Shown piece by piece: positions 21,229 through 31,930 of a DNA stretch of 64,000 nucleotides. Source of the stretch: Isoetes taiwanensis (taxonomy: Eukaryota; Streptophyta; Lycopodiopsida; Isoetales; Isoetaceae); NCBI GenBank assembly GCA_021234155.1, contig JAJEKV010000110.1, positions 1,180,187-1,244,186 on the forward strand, given 5' to 3'. The notes under the pieces are model-generated. The model was not told the DNA's origin. It searched no databases and worked only from the letters and a program-made list of their open reading frames with translations. Made by a program: the position numbers and the translations under genes. Each line of letters begins with the position of its first letter. Position 1 is the stretch's first letter.

Positions 21229-21450
21229 GGGTTGTCAGGAACTTCATCTGGGGGGGAACAGAGGAGGGTGCTGCTGTCAAAGTCAGTTGGAAAAAGTGCA
21301 TGTTGCCAAAGCATTTTGGCGGCCTTGGAATGATCAATTTTCTTTTGCAGAGCAAGGTGATGATTTCTAAGTTTATTTGGAGAATTTTGAATATTGTGGA
21401 TGAGTCCCCAGGTTCCCGTCTTGTTTATGAGTCTTTGCAAATACTGAAGC
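21229..21450 (+). mobile_element. LINE fragment, right part (split by copia)
   Basis: Starts with the second GGGTT target copy, then continues the LINE C-terminal reading: VRNFIWGGEQRR, and in the next frame KKCMLPKHFGGLGM, SKVMISKFIWRILN and SRLVYESLQIL. It stops abruptly at about 21450 against the RING/FCP1-like unit. A one-base frame change separates WGGEQ from the later part. Confidence 0.75.
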
Positions 21451-21457
21451 AAGCAGC

Positions 21458-22423
21458 TTGAGGAAGAATACCTTGGAAGTGGAGATCAAAGAGAAAGAGG
21501 CCAGAATTTCAGAACTCAGAGCTAATCTTTCTCATGTTACAGAACTGAAGAATATAACTTGTAATCCATTCTGCATCAACACTATCAGCAGAAGACTACC
21601 AGGAATCTGCAACTTTGGTGCTTGCTGTGTTTATGGCCTACTTTGTCATGATAGGTACAAATTGTCTTTGATTTTGAGTTGTGATCATGAGTACCATGTG
21701 GCTTGTGCAGCCTTGTTGAAGGAAGGTAAATGCAAGGTATGTGAGGGTGTAATTCATCCAGATTTATTTCTTGAGCTTGGCATGCATGTGACAGCAGAAG
21801 GAATTAAAATAGTAGATATGCCTAGAGTAGATATACCTACAAATCAGCATGATTCACTTGTTAGGTCGTCTTCTGCTACTGAAGACTACGTGCCACCTTC
21901 TGGAAGTGAAAAAGTGCTGAAAGATGCATTGTTGAGTCCTAAAAAGCAGTTAAGGCAAAAAGCAGCTAGTAAAGCATCCACTGAAATTTATGCAAGTGAT
22001 GAGGATGAACCTGTTGTTGAACAGGATGATGCAGGATGTAGTAAGGATGTAGAAAGTACCCCTATGAGAGAGAAGAAAGCAGCCAACAAAATGAAAAGGA
22101 AAGATGGAGATGTTGCAACAAAGAAGATCAAAAACATTAAGAAGGCAAAGAACACAGGTAAAGAAGTGAGGAAGTACAATTTTAGGAGGAGGGCATTGGC
22201 AAATGATATGGAAAAAGTGAACATTGAGGTTGAATCTGAAAAGGAAGTAACAAGACCAGAAAAGGAAGAAACAACACTAGAAAAGGAAGAAACAATAGGT
22301 GTTGATGCCAACACTGAAGTGCCACCTTGTGGTTCTGATAATGACACTGCAGGTACCAAAATGAATGCAATTATGGAGGTCTTAAGAGGCAATTCAAATG
22401 TGTCTCTAAAATCTTTGATTTAA
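21458..22423 (+). CDS. coiled-coil / RING-like / Lys-Glu-rich protein (unrecognised)
   Basis: A 321-residue open frame. No ATG starts it; the frame opens at a TTG and probably continues from an upstream exon or junction. Residues about 4-30 (LEVEIKEKEARISELRANLS) form a coiled coil. Residues about 37-112 hold paired Cys/His: NITCNPFC, CNFGACC, LLCHD, SCDHEYHVAC and GKCKVC, which looks like a RING/treble-clef zinc site. The rest is acidic and basic low complexity, with KKAANKMKRKDG and KKIKNIKKAKN (NLS-like) and EKEETTLEKEE repeats. It is followed by exon-like pieces leading into the FCP1-type domain at 22.55 kb, so both may be one multi-exon gene. I do not recognise the family. A diverged inverted copy of the part from about 21.82 kb lies up to 55440. 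Confidence 0.45.
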   Translation: MRKNTLEVEIKEKEARISELRANLSHVTELKNITCNPFCINTISRRLPGICNFGACCVYGLLCHDRYKLSLILSCDHEYHVACAALLKEGKCKVCEGVIHPDLFLELGMHVTAEGIKIVDMPRVDIPTNQHDSLVRSSSATEDYVPPSGSEKVLKDALLSPKKQLRQKAASKASTEIYASDEDEPVVEQDDAGCSKDVESTPMREKKAANKMKRKDGDVATKKIKNIKKAKNTGKEVRKYNFRRRALANDMEKVNIEVESEKEVTRPEKEETTLEKEETIGVDANTEVPPCGSDNDTAGTKMNAIMEVLRGNSNVSLKSLI

Positions 22424-22546
22424 CTATAAATGTTTGAATGTTCAGGTACAATTGTATTACAAGACCAAAATGTTGAACAAATGGTTGATCCATTGAATAT
22501 TATACCTGACAGGTTATTATTATTTTAGTATTTCAAATTTCTGTTT

Positions 22547-23400
22547 GTGTTGGTGTTTACTTTATGTGTTTTGAATGATAGGTGTACAGTAAAGTCCTCT
22601 TTGAAGAGGAAACTTCTTATTTTAGATGTGAATGGTGTTCTAGTAAGGACATACAGTAGGAACAATCCTGTACATGTGGACAATAGATTGTGGATTTCAA
22701 AAATAAGCAAGAAATTGGTTGTTTTAAGGCCTAATGCACAGGAATTTCTGAAGGCAGCAATGGTACACTTTGACATAGCAATTTGGTCATCCATGAACAA
22801 GGTTATAATGTAAATGAAGTTGTGGATGTCATAGCACCCGTTATCAGACATGACTTTATATTTATTTGGGATCAGTCCCATTGCTTAGAGATGCCTTTCA
22901 AGTGGCCCATTAAATCTGAAAAACCATTGTACTTAAAACCTTTATCTGCAGTTTTTAGTGAATACGCACAATATGAGGGCAATTGCATATTGTTGGATGA
23001 TAGTATTCAGAAAACATTTGTCTCTCCACCTTTCACATCTCTTTTGATTCCAGACTTTAAGTTGGATGCAGATGATTATGTATTGGACCAATTCCTGCCA
23101 GTGCTTAAGGATGTGGCAATGGTTGATGATTTCTCTAACATTCTAGAGGCACATTGTAGGCCAAATCAGTACACAGAGGATGTTCTCAGGATTCTAGAAA
23201 CAATGTCAGAGTTTGAATTGGGAAAGGAAACCACTGAAATGGTAAAAAAAATATTGCAAAGGTCAGCTACAATGGTTAAGGGAGACTTTTCAAACTTCAG
23301 GACACAGAGATATAATGCAGAAGTTGATCCAGCATTAACACATGTTAAGTTGATTCAGGTTAAGTTGATACAGACCAGATTCATGCAGGTTATATATTGA
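22547..23400 (+). pseudogene. FCP1/NIF-type HAD phosphatase domain protein, frameshifted
   Basis: Two overlapping frames (22547-22813 and 22783-23400) read as one domain. The first gives KRKLLILDVNGVLVRTYS, VVLRPNAQEFLKA and FDIAIWSSMNK. The second continues NEVVDVIAP, FIFIWDQSHC, PLYLKPLSAVFSE and GNCILLDDSIQKTF. This is the order of FCP1/SCP/TIM50-like CTD-phosphatase domains (HAD superfamily). The nucleophile motif DxDx(T/V) is D-V-N-G-V: the second Asp is Asn, as in the plant LDxNGxL branch, so activity is doubtful. A one-base frameshift lies at about 22803. An acceptor-like TTGAATGATAG precedes the first codons at 22583. After LETMSEFELG the C-terminus is degenerate. Confidence 0.7.
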
Positions 23401-23668
23401 AGACTAATATTGAATAGTACAGGTTATATATTGAAATATTGAAGACTTATATGTAACTCGGGGAGACATGCCACAATTTTGTACATGTTATACAGGCAGA
23501 TATGCCATAATTTTGATGTAATTCAGGAATATAAATGCATGAATATCAGGTTACAAGTGCATTGATGTAATTGTGTGAATGCTTTTGCTTTAATAGTCAA
23601 ACTATAAATAGTAATTGAGTCAAAACCATATGAACAATATTTGTCTGAATACCAAATGAATAATGAAT

Positions 23669-26600
23669 TTAAGCTGAGTTTGGGAGGCTACATATAATTT
23701 GTTGGCAAGTGTCTTCAGCCATAGTGTACAATATACAATCCTCTTCATCTGCAATCATTTCAAAGTTAGCTAATCTTACAAGGTGGCTATACACACTAGC
23801 CACATGCTGGTCATCCAGTAGCTCAAATTTGAGACCACCCACCTGTTTATAGTAATATCCTGAGACAATAACAGATTCAACTCCAAATACATTTTCCCAT
23901 CCATCCACATAATCCTCAAGCAAAGTGTTCTTTGCTTCTGTGCATTTCAATACATAAAAATCAACCCCCTCTTCATTACCTTCCTCTGCATTGAGCAAAA
24001 TTATCACAAACCTCTACCATAGAACTAGCTATGTCATAGTCTTCCGCATCATCCTCTTCTTCATGTTCATCTTCTATCTGCAAGTCCTCATCTGATGCTT
24101 TATTAGCATCATTAGCTGCTTTAATCTCCTTCAGTTTTAGTTCAGTAGTTTCCCAACCATCAATGCGTGACTTGGTGGTGCAGAAGTCCCATTGGAATTG
24201 AACACAATTCTCACAGAAGCATGAGAGGGGTCTATAGGCTACCTTTAAAGTGTTGTCCTTGTCACATGGTCTTATGCAATGGAGTTGTGTAGTTCCTTTC
24301 AAAGTATGACAGTCAAATCTCTCAGATCTATCTATTTTTGAGGGATCAATTTCCCAGAAGTACCTGCACAAGTGCTCAGTGCTGAAACAGTTGAAGAATA
24401 TCAATATCAAAAAATAAAAAAAGAAGGCAATCAAATTTAGGACTGGGAAATATCATGTTTTACATAATAGAGTAGCCCATTAACAACCATATACACAAAC
24501 AATTTATAGTTTCATGCCCTTAATTTCTAAGTGCTTTAAGTGCTTAAGTGCGTTAAGTGCACTTAATGTGAGAAGAAGAAAACCAATAAAGTTTACCTTG
24601 TTATGTCATTATCAGTGGGATTGTTGCTGAAGTACCACCTAAGAAATGCAACCACCTCCTTTGCACACTGCAATTTTTTTCCATTAAATTTTATCTGTTC
24701 CTTTGTTATAATCCTTTTGATGATAGCTCCAGCACCATCATGCTCACCTTTTCCATGTGCGCTAGCAAAAAAATTCCAGAGAATATCCTTTTGAAGATGT
24801 TTGTGAAACCTACCAAGGAAGTAAAATGGTCTTGAAGACTTAAACTGTGAAGAACAACCATCACTCCAGAAAACATGTTTGTTATAGTTAATTCCCATAG
24901 ACTTTAGCCAATCTGCATGATTTTAGGGACAATGCTGGACAAACTCAGTATCATAAGTTTTGTCATCACTGATATAGAAGTGAGTCTCCTTCACAATTCC
25001 TTTCAATGAGTCTTTTCTTTTCTCTTTTGCAGCATTTTTCTTTTTATTCTCTTTGTCATCTTCTTCCTTCTTTTGTCTTGCTTCTGCCTCTGATTTTCTC
25101 ATTCTTCTATAAGTGATGTGTACAAGAATGGAAACCTGATCAGTATGCCAATGGCAAGATTGAGCTTCGTGTTGAATTTTAAATCTATAATTCTCTGCAA
25201 AGTCTATCACAGAGACAATAGTATCATCTGCAAGTGTTGTCAAACATTGCCTGAATTGTTTTGCTTGCCAATGAGCTCTGTAATTATGTGGAACAAATGT
25301 CTTCAGAGTTTTAGTTGCATGTTGATGGAATTCAAAAGGAGAACCTGATTTTTGCCCATCTTGTAACCTTTGAAGGTTTCTTGCCAGCCCTAGTTTCCTT
25401 GTTCTGTACTTCTTGCTGCAAAAGAGGATAGAGCTTTGATTTACCTCTACAGTAACAAACATAAAATTCAGTAAAATCTAAACTACTTTTACCTGTTCAA
25501 ACACTTTCGAATTAACATCCTGCTTATTATTCTTAAACTTCTATCTGGGGCATGTTGGTAGCCTATATTAAAGCAATCAAATATGTTAAAATCAAGGCAA
25601 TCAAAACTGGAAATTGCAAGGGAACCACACTTACCTCTTCAAACCACACTTTGTACATGTCTGCATTAGACATGCATGCTTGTGCCATTCATCATTCTCA
25701 TCCTTAGCGCACACAATTTGTCTCCAATAATCACTAGTTGATTTGGTAGTGTGTTCTTTAGCAATACATGTTGGACCCGAACCACAAATTCTGCACTTAC
25801 ACTTGCAATCTTTGTGTACACCATAAGGATCAGTCCTCATATTATTTATGGCTTGCATGGCAAACTCAAGATGCAGATGGTATTGGCAATAACATGTTTC
25901 TCTTTCTTGAAGCCTCCTAATATAGCTTGGTTTCAATCTTTCAAAAGTCTGCTGGGATATCTTCATATCAGGATGTTCCTTTTCAAAAGCAAGGTATAGT
26001 TGCAATTGAACAAAAAAAAAGGAAATTTAGATTTCATAACTATGTAAGAAATATAGAAATTAAAAAAGCATGATAATAACAAATAAATGGTTCAAAGAAT
26101 ACTTGTGTCACTTCTAGCAAATGTATTGGATGATCAATTTTCTCACCACTCTCAGTTACATGCTTTCTAACATGTTTTTTATAAGGTGAAACTTGGGTAT
26201 TCTCATGCCAAAACCTTCTCACAACACTTATCTCTTCAGGGAAAAGTGCATCAAATTTCTTCTTCCTTGCATGCATTGACCATGGACCAGCATCAAACTC
26301 TGCACATATTCGTCTTCTAAATGCCTGGGCTACAGTTTTTTTGGGAATTGAAAGAAGCCTTGAAATTGCTCTCTGATTAATCCCTTTAACTGTGGAAGCT
26401 GCCATTTGGAGGGTGGTCTTCCTTGCTTGGAGTACATCAGTACTTCTTTGAAATTTTTGTGCCTGCATGGTTTCTCTCACATTGGAAATCATATCTTTCA
26501 TCACATGAAATTCCTTGGGATCTGCTATAGTAACATGTGGTAAGGGCATAAGCATGTTACAGTGTACCTTAAAAAGTATTATTTAGGAACCATAAAACTA

Positions 26601-27187
26601 CCTAAAAAAGTACCCAATACTAGGTACTGGGTACTTATATGATGGCTCAATAACTAATAAGTATTAAATTGGGTTCATTCATTTTCACATCCAATAGTAC
26701 TGTCTTTATCTTGGCCTTCAATATTAACATGCTTTTGACTTTTATTTTTGACTTTTGAATTAGTTTTGATAAAAAGAATAAGAAAGCAGTACCCATTTCT
26801 AAAGTACCCAGTGTAGGTACTTTGGCAGGTTCCAAAAGTGGACACCTGTAGCATGCTTATGCCCGTAAATGTTTGATCCTTTTTAAAAAACTGTGTGCTA
26901 CTCTTCCTTTTGAATCATCATCAGCACAATTCCTTACAATGTGAAAAAACGAATCCTCTAACTCTTTTGAAAGTTCCTGTTGTCTTTTTTGACTCAGAGA
27001 ACATTCTTCTTTCTTCTGTACTAAAGGTGCAATGTTCTCCTTCTCCAATTTTCTAATCCTCTTTCTGGATTCTCGTTTTCTCCTGGATTCTAGCTCCAAG
27101 TAAATTCTTCGTTTAGCAGAATCAATGCTTTCAAGAGAACTTGCCATGAAATTGATATGATCAAGGAATTGCAATTCTAATTTGTCA
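23669..27187 (-). pseudogene. multi-exon DDE-transposase-like gene (DFAENY/WSDG/HGKGEHDG), broken
   Basis: On the minus strand the exons are about 27174-26865 joined to 26543-26109 (MITE between), 25993-25631, 25561-25490, 25413-24601 and 24370-23669, with GT-AG-like borders. Exon 1 has a basic coiled coil (RRIYLELESRRKRESRKRIR) and a helix-turn-helix-like AISRLLSIPKKTVAQAF. Exon 2 is Cys-rich (HKDCKCKCRICGSG). Exon 4 holds VSVIDFAENYRFK (about 25204), HVFWSDGCSSQFK (about 24862) and NFFASAHGKGEHDGAGA (about 24745): three acidic motifs spaced like a DDE/RNase-H catalytic core. The last exon has CFCENC and an acidic tail. In-frame stops (TAG in exon 3, TAA before NHADWLKSMG) and a frameshift at about 24000 break it. 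Similar multi-copy uncharacterised proteins are, from memory, widespread in animals; the transposase role is inferred. Confidence 0.6.
26544..26864. mobile_element. 321-bp MITE in exon 1 of the transposase-like gene
   Basis: The termini are inverted repeats of about 20 bases (GGGCATAAGCATGTTACAG at the left; right end is the complement of GGGCATAAGCATGCTACAG). It is flanked by the direct repeat GTAA (26540-26543 and 26865-26868). Removing the element and one GTAA joins the host gene in frame (KRIKHL into PHVTIADPKEF), which fixes the borders. Interior is AT-rich with palindromic GTACCCA/TGGGTAC words and no coding. A 4-bp target duplication does not fit hAT, CACTA or PIF/Harbinger. Confidence 0.85.
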
Positions 27188-30100
27188 GAATCCCAACGGT
27201 CGGATAGGGGAACCGGGCTCCGGGAGGGTGGTCATTAGCGTGCAGCCCCGGGGGGAGCGCTGCCAGGAAGGGCTGCCTCGGGAACTTTTTTGGATCCCGC
27301 CTCCTGGGGTCCGGACTCTCCCCTCTTGTGAGGGATCCCTGCAAGGTCCTGGCCTCGTTTGACTTGGGGAAGGGTGCCGGCTCGGGCCCCGCAGCGGGCT
27401 GCCCCGACCGTTCTAATGCTAACCCTTTGACCTAGACCTTCTCAGAAAATTCAAAATTGGGGTGTCTTTGGAGATGAATTAGGGATCCAGTGGCAAAAAT
27501 CGGAATTTATTTTTCGTGCAATGCATTAATTACGAATTTCTGAATGTCTTGCCCAGCGCAAAAGCGCCCTCGACTTCTACTTGCCACATCGGGAGGAGGA
27601 CAGGACCAAACTCCGCTCCGTCGGTTCCCCTTGCTCCGTATTCTCGGCTCGCTTCCGGCCGGGTCCCAAGTGCAAATGACCCGGGGTTTCGGCCCCCAAA
27701 ACGAAACCCTTCTAGAGCGACAACCCACGGGGTTTACGTTTGGAGGCCCTCTCCTTGTCGGTCGGTAGGGACCTTGCGCCAGGTGTCTTGAAGTGGAGTT
27801 GGGGTGTTGAGGCCAGGCGCTTGGACCCTAAAATCCCCTTCGAAGCTGCTTGCCCGAATTTCCTCTCCCAAGGCCACAGGGGCCGGACGGGCGACCTCCC
27901 TCTCCGGAATCACGATCGGCTCGCCAATGGACTCAAGCGTCGACATTGCCCCGGGGACCAAGTTCCGTGGTGGAAGACCACCCGACCTCCAAGAAGCGCC
28001 AAAGTAGCTCACTTCCATCACACTCGTAGTCAATTGGCCTAGGATGTGGATGCGGGATACTGTCGTGGAGGGCGTGAGTGTTTCCTTCTTTCGCAAAACC
28101 GACCGTGTAACTTGCTCCCTAGGGTAATTTCGCCATTCCGGACGATTTGGCAGGGTCGATTTGCCATTAGGAGCCTCCCGGTGCCGAATGACAAAGCAGT
28201 CTGCGGTTTCTACAAGGCCGACATGAGGGCGCCAGCGGTTTGACAAGTTCTCCCGGACCGATCTGGAATCTTTTGGGCCTTCCCGAAGAGGGGCCCCTGA
28301 ACGGAGGATCCAACGGTCGGATAGGGGAACCGGGCTCCGGGAGGGTGGTCATTAGCGTGCAGCCCCGGGGGGAGCGCTGCCAGGAAGGGCTGCCTCGGGA
28401 ACTTTTTTGGATCCCGCCTCCTGGGGTCCGGACTCTCCCCTCTTGTGAGGGATCCCTGCAAGGTCCTGGCCTCGTTTGACTTGGGGAAGGGTGCGGCTTC
28501 GGTTGCCACGCAAGCGGGCTGCCCGACCGTTCTAATGCTAACCCTTTGAGCTAGACCTTCTCCGAAAATTCCGAAAATTGGGGCGTGTGCTGGAGATGAA
28601 TTAGGGATCCAGCTGGCAAAAAATCGGAATTTATTTTCGTGCAATGCATTAATTACGAATTTATGAATGTCTTGCCACTGCAAAAGCGCCCCCCGACTTC
28701 TACTTGCCACATCGGGAGGAGGACAGGCCCAAACTCCGCTCCGTCAGTTCCCCTTGCTCCGTATTCTCGGCTGCCGCTTTCGGCCAGTCCCAAGTGCACC
28801 TTGAGACCAGGACTCGGCCCCCAAAATGCAAACCCTTCTAGAGCTCGGGCAACCCACGGGGTTTATGTTTGGAGGCCCCTCTCCTTGTCCGATTCGGCTG
28901 GGACCTTGCGCGCAGGTGTCTGAAGTGGAGTTGGGGTGTTGGCCTTGAGCTTGGACCCTAAAATCCTCCAGGAAGCTGCTTGCCCGAATTTCCTCTCCCC
29001 AAGGCCACGGGGGCCGGACGGGCGACCTCCCTCTCGGAATGTGACGGCTCGCCAATGGACTCGAAGCGTCGACATTGCCACGGGGACCAAGTTCCGTGGC
29101 GAAGACCATCCGACCTCCAAGAAGCGCTAAAGTAGCTCACTCGTAGTCAATTGGCCTAGGATGTGGATGCGGGATCTTGTCGTGGAGGGCGTGAGTGTTT
29201 CCTTCTTTCGCCAAAACCGAGGTGTAACTTGCTCCCTAGGGTAATTTCGCCATTCAGGACGATTTGGCAGGGTCGATTTGCCATTCCGGAGCCTCCCCGG
29301 TGCCCGAACGACAAAACAGTGCGGTTTCTACAAGGCCGACATCAGGACGCCCCGCGGTTTGACAAGTTCTCGGACCCGATCTGGAATCTTTTGGGCCTTC
29401 AGAAGAGGGCCCTGAGCGGAGGATCCAACGGTCGGATAGGGGAACCGGGCCGGGAGGGTGGTCATTAGCGATGCAGCCCCGGGAGCGCCGGGAAGGGCTG
29501 CCTCGGGAACTTTTGGATCCCGCCTCACGGGGTCCCGGACTCTCCCCTCTTGTGAGGGATCCCGCAAGGTGCTGGCCTCGTTTGACTTGGGAAGGGTGCG
29601 GCTCGGTTGCCACAGCGGGCTGCCCCGACCGTTCTAATGCTAACCCTTTGACCTAGACCTTCTCCGAAAATTCGAAAATTGGCCCGTGTGCTGGAGATGA
29701 ATTAGGGATCCAGCTGGCAAAAAATCGGAATTTATTTTCATGCAATGCATTAATTACGAATTTACGAATGTCTTGCCCTTTGCAAAAGCCCGACTTCTAC
29801 TTGCCACATCGGGAGGAGGACAGCCCAAACTCCGCTCGTCGGGTTCCCCTTGCTCCGTATTCCGGCTCTTTGCCGCTTCCGGCCAAGTCCCAAGTGCAGC
29901 AGACCGGGACTCGGCCCCAAAACGCAAACCCTTCTAGAGCGACAACCCACGGGGTTTACGTTTGAGGAGGCCCTCTCCTTGTCGGGTCGGGCGGGACCTT
30001 GCGTAGGTGTCTTGAAGTGGAGTTGGGGTGTTGGCCTTGAGGCTGACCCTAAAATCCCTCCGGAAGCTGCTTGCCCCGAATTTCCTCTCCCCAAGGCCAC

Positions 30101-30870
30101 GGGGATGGATGGGCCAGGCGACCTCCCCTCTCGGAATCGCGATCACGGCTCGCCAATGGACTCGAGCGTCGACATTGCCACAGGGACCAAGTTCCGTGGC
30201 GAAGGAAGACCACCTGACCTCCAAGAAGCGCCAAAGTAGCTCACTTCCATCACACTCATAGTCAATTGGCCTAGGATGTGGATGCGGGGATCTTGTCGTG
30301 GAGGGCGTGAGTGTTTCCTTCTTTAGCAAAACCGACAGTGTAACTTGCTCCCTAGGGTAATTTCGCCATTCGGACGATTTGGTAGAGGGTCGATTTGCCA
30401 TTAGGAGCCTCCCGGTGCCGAACGACAAAAGCAGTCGTGCCCGGTTTCTACAAGGCCGACATCGGGGCCCAGCGGTTTGACAAGTTCTCGGACCGATCTG
30501 GAATCTTTTGGGCCTTCAGAAGAGGGACCCCCGAGCGGAGGATCAGCGGCCGGATAGGGGAACAGGGCTCGGGGGCGCTGCCGGGGAAGGGGCTGCCTCG
30601 GGAACTTTTGGATCCCGCCTCACGGGTCCAGGACTCTCCCCTCTTGTGAGGGATCCCCGCAAGGTCTCGGCCTCGTTTGACTTGGGGAAGGGTGCCAGCT
30701 CGGTTGCCCTGCAACGGGCTGCCCCGACCGTTCTAATGCTAACCCTTTGACCTAGATCTTCTCCGAAAATTCCAAAAATTGGAGCGTGTGCTGGAGATGA
30801 ATTAGGGATCCAGCTGGCAAAAAATCGGAATTTATTTTCGTGCAATGCATTAATTACGAATTTATGAATG
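27187..30870 (+). repeat. GC-rich ~1.1-kb tandem array (about 3.3 units)
   Basis: Landmark GAATTTATTTTCGTGCAATG falls at about 27503, 28627, 29728 and 30828, giving periods of 1124, 1101 and 1100. Other shared landmarks are CGGTCGGATAGGGGAACC, CTCTCCCCTCTTGTGAGGGA, GACTTCTACTTGCCACATCG and CTCGCCAATGGACTC. Units differ mostly by short indels. Long open frames exist on both strands, but their frame shifts from unit to unit, so coding is unlikely. The array abuts exon 1 of the transposase-like gene at 27187 and the CT-rich minisatellite at 30870. The same array recurs inverted at 58.92-64.0 kb. Function and family are unknown to me. Confidence 0.85.
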
Positions 30871-30955
30871 TCTTGCTTCAACATTATTATACTTCAACAT
30901 TATTGGTATTATACTTCAACATTATTGGTATTATACTTCAACATTATTGGATTCG
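30870..30955 (+). repeat. TTCAACATTATTGGTATTATAC tandem repeat
   Basis: Four copies of CTTCAACATTATT, three of them within a 22-base unit. The same motif lies inverted at 58826-58905, at the same place relative to the GC-rich array. Confidence 0.85.
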
Positions 30956-30969
30956 TAGCTATAAATTCT

Positions 30970-31445
30970 TTCAGCTTGCTTTCACTTCTCACTTTTCACC
31001 TTGCTACTTGATCTCGATCCTTGCTTCTTGCTCCTTCATCTTCCTTGTTCCTTGATTTTCTTGCTACTTGATCCTCCTTGTTCCTTGATCTTCTTGCTTT
31101 TGATCTTCCTTGTTCCTTGATCTTCTTGCTACTTGATCTTCCTTGTTCATTGCTTCTTGCTACTTGATCTTGATCCTTGTTCCTTGCTACTTCATTCCGT
31201 GCTCCTTGCTTTAATCTTGTTCCTTGCTCTTGATCTTGATACTTGTTCTTGTTCCTTGCTAGTTGTTCTTGCTCCTTGATCTTCTTTGCTACTTGATCTT
31301 CTTGCTACTTGATCTTCCTTGTTCATTCTTTGCTTGCTACTTGATCTTGATCCTTGTTCCTTGCTACTTCATACCTCTGCTCCTTGCTACTTGATCTTGT
31401 TCCTTGCTCTTGATCTTGCTACTTGCTCTGCTTGCTCCGTGTTCC
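30970..31445 (+). repeat. CT-rich minisatellite (TTGCTACTTGATCTTCCTTGTTCC type)
   Basis: Words such as CTTGCTACTTGATCTT, CTTGTTCCTTGATCTT and CTTGTTCCTTGCTCTTGATC recur over about 450 bases with variable order. The inverted counterpart (AAGATCAAGTAGCAAGGAAC words) is at 58300-58800. Confidence 0.85.
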
Positions 31446-31815
31446 TTGCTCCGTCGGTGATCCTTGCTTGCTTTTGCAAATGATTGGACCCAATCCTCCC
31501 TGGGCTACTCCAGAAGGCCTGCAAGCATGCCCCAGGCATTCTGTGCGGCCTGGAATGGATGAGCTATGGGACCATTTCTTGGAGTGGAGGTTGCGCCACA
31601 GTCCCACCAAGGAGCTTACAATGGAGTTGATCAACTTCATTCTGGAGCGATTTGATTGTGGTCATGAGCCACTGATGGAAATTAATCCATCTGAATGTTA
31701 TAGGAGACTTGCAATGAGGGGAATGCTTGAACCCCCTCCTTATCTGGATTTATTTTGTTCATATTTAATATTTATTAATACTATTAATATTATTGTTAAT
31801 ATTAATATTATTTAA
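31423..31815 (+). CDS. short conserved ORF next to the CT-rich repeat (unrecognised)
   Basis: A 130-residue frame whose first part runs through the repeat. The informative part (about residues 20-105) contains GPNPPWATPEGLQACPRHS, MDELWDHFLEWRLR, MELINFILERFDCGHEPLM and CYRRLAMRGMLEPPP. The same stretch is recognisable inverted at 58030-58300, so it travels with the repeat block. I do not recognise a family. It could be a fragment of a retroelement gag-like protein, but nothing in it proves that. Confidence 0.35.
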   Translation: MLCLLRVPCSVGDPCLLLQMIGPNPPWATPEGLQACPRHSVRPGMDELWDHFLEWRLRHSPTKELTMELINFILERFDCGHEPLMEINPSECYRRLAMRGMLEPPPYLDLFCSYLIFINTINIIVNINII

Positions 31816-31930
31816 TATTAATAAATATTACTAAATATTTTATTATATTAAATATTTGTTAATATTGAATATGAATATTAACTGTCCGTTAAATAATATT
31901 GAATAATATTAAATAAATATTTTTTTTTTC
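31740..31930. repeat. AT-rich palindromic tract (AATATT repeats)
   Basis: Nearly 200 bases of ATTAATATT/AATATTAAT words, including a run of T at the end. No coding. It separates the repeat block from the CACTA-like end. Confidence 0.7.

Noticed and set aside
27507-30884. Many 60-170 residue open frames on both strands of the GC-rich array
   Set aside because: They arise from high GC, change frame between tandem units and show no domain; the same DNA in other units breaks them.
31000-31640. Repeat-derived open frames in the CT-rich minisatellite
   Set aside because: Composition follows the DNA repeat; only the part after about 31480 is kept as a possible ORF because it recurs in the second block.
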